This document shows, piece after piece, positions 4,733-8,470 of a DNA stretch of 8,470 bases (the stretch's first letter is position 1; every line of letters starts with the position of its first letter). The notes beneath the pieces are model-generated. The model saw nothing but the letters and a program-made list of their open reading frames with translations. It searched no databases and was not told where the DNA came from. The position numbers were made by a program, and so were the translations under genes. This DNA is from Gemmatimonadota bacterium (GTDB lineage: Bacteria; Gemmatimonadota; Gemmatimonadetes; Gemmatimonadales; GWC2-71-9): positions 1 through 8,470 of the forward strand of contig QHTX01000053.1 in assembly GCA_003220975.1 (NCBI GenBank). Reading direction: 5' to 3'.

Positions 4733-6211
4733 CGGCCGTCCTCGCCCTCGATCAGGGGACGACCGGCTCCCACGCCCTGGTAGTGGGCCGGGACGGCCGC
4801 CTGTTGGGGCGCGGCTATCGCGAGTTCACGCAGCACTTCCCTCGTCCGGGTGAGGTGGAGCACGACGCCGAGGAGATCTTCCGGGTCACGGTCGAGGCGG
4901 CGCGCGAGGCGATCCGGCAGGCGCGCGTGGTGCCGGAAGGGCTCGGCATCACGAACCAACGCGAGACCGTATGCGTGTGGGAGCGGGACACCGGCCGGCC
5001 GCTCCATCGGGCCATCGTGTGGCAGGACCGGCGCACCGCCGCGCGCTGCGCCCAGCTCGCGAAGCAGCGCCGGGCCGCCGTCATCCGCGCGCGCACGGGG
5101 CTGGTGCTCGATCCGTATTTCTCCGCCACGAAGATCGAGTGGCTGCTCGGTCACGTGCCCGGCCTCGAGCGGCGCATGGTCTCGGGCGAGGCGGTGTTCG
5201 GCACGATCGACGCCTGGCTCCTGTTCCGGCTCACCAACGGCAAGAGTTATGCGACCGACCACACGAACGCGTCGCGCACCATGCTGTACAATCTCGAGAC
5301 GCGGAGCTGGGATCCCGACCTGCTGCGGCTGTTCGGCGTCCGCGCCGAGGCGCTGCCCGAGATCCGCACGTCGAGCGGTCAGTTCGGCGTGTGCGAGGGC
5401 GAGCACCTGGGCGCGGAGCTCCCCGTCGCAGGGATGGCCGGCGACCAGCAGGCGGCCCTGTTCGGGCAGGGCTGCGTGGAGCCGGGACAGGCGAAGAACA
5501 CCTACGGCACGGGCGCCTTCCTGCTGTTGAACACGGGGCGGCGGCGCCCGCGGTCGACCCGCGGGCTGCTGACCACGATCGCCTGCGGGCCCCGCGGCGA
5601 GCCGGTGTACGCGCTCGAGGGGAGCGTCTTCATCGCGGGCGCGGCGATCCAGTGGCTGCGCGACGGGCTGAAGCTGATCGATCACGCCGCCGAAACCGAG
5701 CACTTGGCGCTCGACGTCCCCGACACGGGTGCCCGCGTTCGCCGGACTGGGCGCACCCCACTGGGAGGCGAACGCACGCGGCACGATCGTGGGCCTCACG
5801 CGCGGCACGACCCGGGCGCATCTCGCCCGCGCGGCCCTCGAGGCCATGGCCTTCAGCACCAAGGACGTGCTGGACGCGATGACGGCGGACGCGAGGCTGC
5901 GACTCCACGCGCTTCAGGTGGACGGCGGCGCGGCCGCGAACGACTGGCTGATGCAGTTCCAGGCCGACCTGCTCGGTGTCCCCGTGGCGCGGCCCGACGT
6001 GATCGAGACGACGGCGCTCGGCGCGGCGGCGCTCGCGGGACTGACGCTCGGCGTGTGGACGGGGCCGGAGCAGTTCCTCGCGGGTCGCCGCTACAAGCGC
6101 TTTGTGCCGCGTGAGGGAGCGCGCGCCGTACGCGCTCGCGCGGCCGAGTGGCGGCGCGCGGTGGATGCCGCACTGTACTGGGCCGCCGCCGCCGGTCGCG
6201 CCCGCCGATGA
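4729..6211 (+). pseudogene. glpK: Glycerol kinase, frameshifted by a short internal deletion
   Basis: GlpK phosphorylates glycerol to sn-glycerol-3-phosphate with ATP (FGGY kinase family). The start is a GTG overlapping the mtnA TGA as GTGA. The N-terminal half is canonical: LDQGTTGS phosphate loop (7-14), NQRET with glycerol-binding Arg78/Glu79, AIVWQDRRT (95-103), the Tyr at 130 of LDPYFSATK, MAGDQQAALFGQ with catalytic Asp239, and NTYGTGAFLLLNTG (257-270). After ACG-GGT at 5725-5730 the family segment (G)GVYFV that should precede PAFAGLGAP is absent. The remainder, PAFAGLGAPHWEANARGTIVGLTRG, then the VDGGAAANDWLMQFQADLL motif and a normal C-terminus, reads in another frame from 5729 to the TGA at 6209-6211. 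Restoring 14 nt gives 498 residues against 502 in E. coli. As written, the first frame runs on to a stop at 6112-6114 with about 127 meaningless residues. No glpF, glpD or glpR is nearby. Confidence 0.9.
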
Positions 6212-6681
6212 GCCACCGCACGATCATCGCCGTCGTCGGCGGCAGCACCTGCACCTCGGAGGAAGCCGAGTGGGCCACCGCCGTGGGTCGCCTCATCGCC
6301 AAAGGCGGCGCCGTCCTGCTGTGCGGCGGCCTCGGTGGCGTGATGGAGGCGGCCGCCCGGGGGGCGCAGCAGGCCGGCGGGCTGACCTTGGGCCTGCTCC
6401 CGGGAAGCGATCCCGCCCTGGCGAACCCGCACATCGACGTCGCGCTCGCCACCGGGATGGGCGAGATGCGGAACGCGCTGCTCGTGCGCGTGGCCGGCGC
6501 CGTGATCGCGATCGGCGGCGGCTGGGGCACCCTGTCCGAGATCGCGCTCGCCCAGCGGATCGAGACCCCGGTGGTCGGCCTGCACGACGCCTTCACGTCC
6601 GCGGTCGATATTCCCCGGGTGGAGCGCCCGGAGGAGGCGGTGCGCTGGGCGCTGGAGCAGGCGGAGCGCCGGGAGGTATAA
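6208..6681 (+). CDS. TIGR00725 family protein (LOG-like, SLOG fold)
   Basis: A 157-residue protein whose ATG overlaps the glpK TGA as ATGA. It belongs to the TIGR00725 group of the lysine-decarboxylase-like/LOG (SLOG) Rossmann superfamily. Motifs in order: AVVGGSTCTSEE (8-19), LLCGGLGGVMEAAARGA (37-53), LGLLPGSDPALANPHIDVAL (61-80), ATGMGEMRNALLV (81-93), and IGGGWGTLSEIALA (102-115), the counterpart of the PGGxGTxxE nucleotide-binding signature of cytokinin-activating LOG enzymes. The first Pro of that signature is Gly here, as is usual for TIGR00725. The fold predicts binding of a nucleotide or nucleotide-derived ligand, but the reaction is unknown, and true LOG phosphoribohydrolase activity should not be assumed. 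Relatives are sometimes labelled molybdenum cofactor carrier-like. Placement between glpK and ccmE gives no clear functional hint. Intact and full length. Confidence 0.85.
   Translation: MSHRTIIAVVGGSTCTSEEAEWATAVGRLIAKGGAVLLCGGLGGVMEAAARGAQQAGGLTLGLLPGSDPALANPHIDVALATGMGEMRNALLVRVAGAVIAIGGGWGTLSEIALAQRIETPVVGLHDAFTSAVDIPRVERPEEAVRWALEQAERREV
6672..6677 (+). promoter_or_regulatory. Ribosome binding site of ccmE
   Basis: GGAGGT stands 10 nt before the ccmE ATG at 6688 and overlaps the last codons of the preceding gene. It is the strongest Shine-Dalgarno in the window and supports the chosen start. Confidence 0.6.
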
Positions 6682-6687
6682 TTCGGC

Positions 6688-7092
6688 ATGAACGCGGGCA
6701 CCAAGTTCGCCATCGGCGCCGTGCTCATCGTCGGCTCGGTGGGCTACCTCATGGCATCCGGCGTGAAGCAGACCGGCCAGTATTACTTCACGCCAAGCGA
6801 GCTGTCGCAAAAGATCGCGGTCGACCGTTCCTTTTATAACGTCGGGATGAAGGTCGGCGCCCGGGTGGTCCCGGGCAGCGTGACGCGGGATCTGGCGACC
6901 AAGACGCTGCGCTTCCAGGTGACCGACGGCACCGTGCGGTATCCCGTCGAGTTCCACGGCCTGCCCCCGGACACGTTCAACGACTCGGTCGAGGTCGTCG
7001 TCGAAGGCCGGCTCCATCCGGACGGCGTCATCTACGCAACGGACGTGCTCGCGAAGTGCGGCTCGCGTTACGAAGCGGTTCCCAAAGCGTAG
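6688..7092 (+). CDS. ccmE: Cytochrome c maturation protein CcmE, Cys-type haem chaperone
   Basis: CcmE is the membrane-anchored periplasmic haem chaperone that takes haem from CcmABCD and passes it to CcmF for attachment to apocytochrome c. The 134-residue protein has a single N-terminal membrane anchor (about 6-24), then the OB-fold domain: YYFTPSEL (32-39), VGARVVPGSVTRD (56-68), LRFQVTDG (74-81), VEFHGLPPDTF (87-97) and VVVEGRL (103-109). The haem-binding tail reads DVLAKCGSRYEAV: the position of the classical histidine (H in LAKHDENY) is Cys124, with Tyr128 kept, giving the CXXXY variant known from some archaea and Desulfovibrio and also seen in other bacterial lineages. The protein ends soon after, without the long tail of proteobacterial CcmE. 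The ATG is 6 nt after the upstream stop and ccmF starts directly after the TAG. Confidence 0.92.
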   Translation: MNAGTKFAIGAVLIVGSVGYLMASGVKQTGQYYFTPSELSQKIAVDRSFYNVGMKVGARVVPGSVTRDLATKTLRFQVTDGTVRYPVEFHGLPPDTFNDSVEVVVEGRLHPDGVIYATDVLAKCGSRYEAVPKA

Positions 7093-8470
7093 ATGACGGT
7101 CCTCGGCAACCTCGTCCTCTGGCTCGCCTTCCTGGTCGGCGTGTGGGGCGCGCTGGCCGGACTGGTAGGCGGGCTCCGGGCGCGGCCGGACCTGCAGCAG
7201 AGCGCCCGGCACGCGGTGTTCGTGATGTGCGGCGCCCTCCTCGTGGCCGTGTTCTCGCTCGAGGTGGCGCTGTTCCGCCACGACTTCAACGTCGAGTACG
7301 TCGCCGCCTACACCAGCCGTAATCTCCCGATCTTCTACACCTGGTCGGCGCTGTACGCGGGCCAGAAGGGCAGCCTCCTCTTCTGGGCCACGGTGCTGTC
7401 GGTGTTCGGGTCGCTGGCGCTGGTGCTCACCCCGCGCCGCCAGCGCGAGCTCCTGCCCTACGTGGCTGCGGTGGTCTCGCTCGTCGCCGCGTTCTTCATC
7501 TCCGTGATGCTGTTCGGCGGGGCAAACCCCTTCCGGCGGCTCCCCTACACGCCGGTGGACGGGAGCGGCCTGAACCCGCAGCTCCAGAACCCCGGGATGG
7601 TGTTCCACCCGCCGATGTTGTACCTCGGCTACATCTCCATCACCATCCCGTTCGCGTTCGCGATGGCGGCGCTGCTCTCGAAGCGGCTCGACACGGACTG
7701 GCTGGTCGCGATCAGGAAGTGGACGCTGTTGTCGTGGCTGTTCCTGTCGATCGGGATCTGCCTCGGGATGTGGTGGGCCTACGTGGAGCTGGGTTGGGGC
7801 GGCTACTGGGCGTGGGACCCGGTGGAGAACGCGTCTCTCCTGCCGTGGCTCACGATGACGGCGTTCCTCCACTCCGTGATGATCCAGGAGAAGCGGGGGA
7901 TGCTGAAGAAGTGGAACCTGGCGCTCATCATCGGGTCGTGGCTGCTGTCGATTTTCGGGACGTTCATCACGCGCTCCGGGGTGATCTCGAGCGTGCACTC
8001 GTTCACTCAGTCGAACGTCGGCTACTTCTTCCTGTTCTTCCTGCTCGTGGCGGGAACGGCGAGCTTCACGCTGTACGCGACCCGGCTGCCGCTGCTCACC
8101 GCCGAGGCGCGGCTCGAGTCGATGGTGAGCCGCGAGGCGAGCTTCCTGTTCAATAACCTGCTGTTCGTGGGGATCGCGTTCTCGGTGTTGTGGGGCACGC
8201 TGTTCCCGATCCTGTCGGAGCTGGTGCAGGGGACCAAGGTGACCGTGGGGCCGCCGTTCTTCAACCAGGTGAACATCCCGCTCGGCCTCGCGCTCCTCGC
8301 GCTCACCGGTGTCGGACCGCTGGTCGCGTGGCGCCGCGCGTCGCTCCCGAACCTGCGCCGCCAGTTCGCGGTGCCGGCGACCGTAGGCGCGTTCACCCTC
8401 CTTGTCATGCTGGTCGGCGGGATGCGCGACTTTTCCGCCTTGATGGCGATCGGGTTGGGCGCGTTCGTCC
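7093..8470 (+). CDS. ccmF: Cytochrome c haem lyase subunit CcmF (partial, C-terminus beyond window)
   Basis: CcmF is the multi-spanning inner-membrane component of system I cytochrome c biogenesis that transfers haem from holo-CcmE to apocytochrome c. The ATG follows the ccmE TAG with no gap. The frame stays open to the window end, giving 459 codons, about 70 percent of the usual 640-660. Recognisable parts: YVAAYTSRNLPIFYTWSAL, then GQKGSLLFW at about 91-99; NPGMVFHPPMLYLGY with a conserved periplasmic His (about 167-181); the WWD haem-handling signature WAYVELGWGGYWAWDPVEN (about 231-249); and ITRSGVISSVHSF with another conserved His (about 292-304). Many hydrophobic helices separate these. 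GQKGS replaces the proteobacterial GxHEGS at the second motif, a change also seen outside Proteobacteria. ccmA-D and ccmG/H are not in the window. Confidence 0.96.
   Translation, partial: MTVLGNLVLWLAFLVGVWGALAGLVGGLRARPDLQQSARHAVFVMCGALLVAVFSLEVALFRHDFNVEYVAAYTSRNLPIFYTWSALYAGQKGSLLFWATVLSVFGSLALVLTPRRQRELLPYVAAVVSLVAAFFISVMLFGGANPFRRLPYTPVDGSGLNPQLQNPGMVFHPPMLYLGYISITIPFAFAMAALLSKRLDTDWLVAIRKWTLLSWLFLSIGICLGMWWAYVELGWGGYWAWDPVENASLLPWLTMTAFLHSVMIQEKRGMLKKWNLALIIGSWLLSIFGTFITRSGVISSVHSFTQSNVGYFFLFFLLVAGTASFTLYATRLPLLTAEARLESMVSREASFLFNNLLFVGIAFSVLWGTLFPILSELVQGTKVTVGPPFFNQVNIPLGLALLALTGVGPLVAWRRASLPNLRRQFAVPATVGAFTLLVMLVGGMRDFSALMAIGLGAFV

Noticed and set aside
4483..5862. Minus-strand open frame (459 codons) antisense to glpK
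   Set aside because: It covers conserved glpK codons on the other strand, has no family pattern and no supporting start signal.
6091..7998. Long minus-strand open frame (635 codons) across the LOG-like gene, ccmE and ccmF
   Set aside because: It lies opposite three recognisable genes and its protein is an Arg/His/Glu/Pro-rich string with no motif; a composition effect.

Overview
The window is GC-rich bacterial chromosome, densely packed with short or overlapping gene junctions. The gene set is housekeeping: DNA gyrase B, a DciA-type helicase loader, an enoyl-CoA hydratase, methionine salvage, glycerol kinase and cytochrome c maturation. The combination of GC-rich Asp/Ala/Arg-heavy proteins, a small Ig-like lipoprotein, and a CcmE carrying a Cys-type haem motif fits a Gemmatimonadota- or Acidobacteriota-like soil or sediment lineage. 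That placement is inference; no rRNA or taxon-specific gene is present.

Layout. Left half, minus strand, reading right to left from 3602: enoyl-CoA hydratase, then a lipoprotein overlapping it by 4 nt (GTGA), then an AT-richer gap with a terminator-like hairpin, a promoter-like pair of hexamers and two GC hairpins, then dciA (DUF721) and gyrB 6 nt apart. A weak terminator follows gyrB. Right half, plus strand from 3705: mtnA, glpK, a TIGR00725/LOG-like protein, ccmE and ccmF (cut by the window end). All are joined by 4-nt overlaps or gaps of 0-6 nt, so they probably form one operon. The two halves diverge from a 102-nt region almost entirely occupied by one long imperfect palindrome with a G-run at its tip. 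TANNNT boxes lie 6-7 nt before each divergent start codon and no Shine-Dalgarno is visible, suggesting leaderless transcripts on both sides.

The most unusual facts are these. (1) mtnA and glpK each lack a short stretch (about 13-19 nt and about 14 nt) inside a conserved motif, which throws each gene out of frame. Both breaks directly follow the same 8-mer, CGACACGG. As written both genes are broken; I cannot tell a true double lesion from an assembly fault. (2) The palindrome sits exactly between two divergent genes and its ends supply part of each -10-like box. (3) The dciA-gyrB leader carries tandem hairpins, one ending in a short T-run, suggesting attenuation. (4) CcmE uses Cys (CXXXY) in place of the textbook haem-binding His.

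I see no mobile element, CRISPR array, RNA gene, phage gene or recognisable defence system. Nothing here amounts to a clearly new multi-gene system; the novelty is in the regulatory DNA and in the paired lesions.
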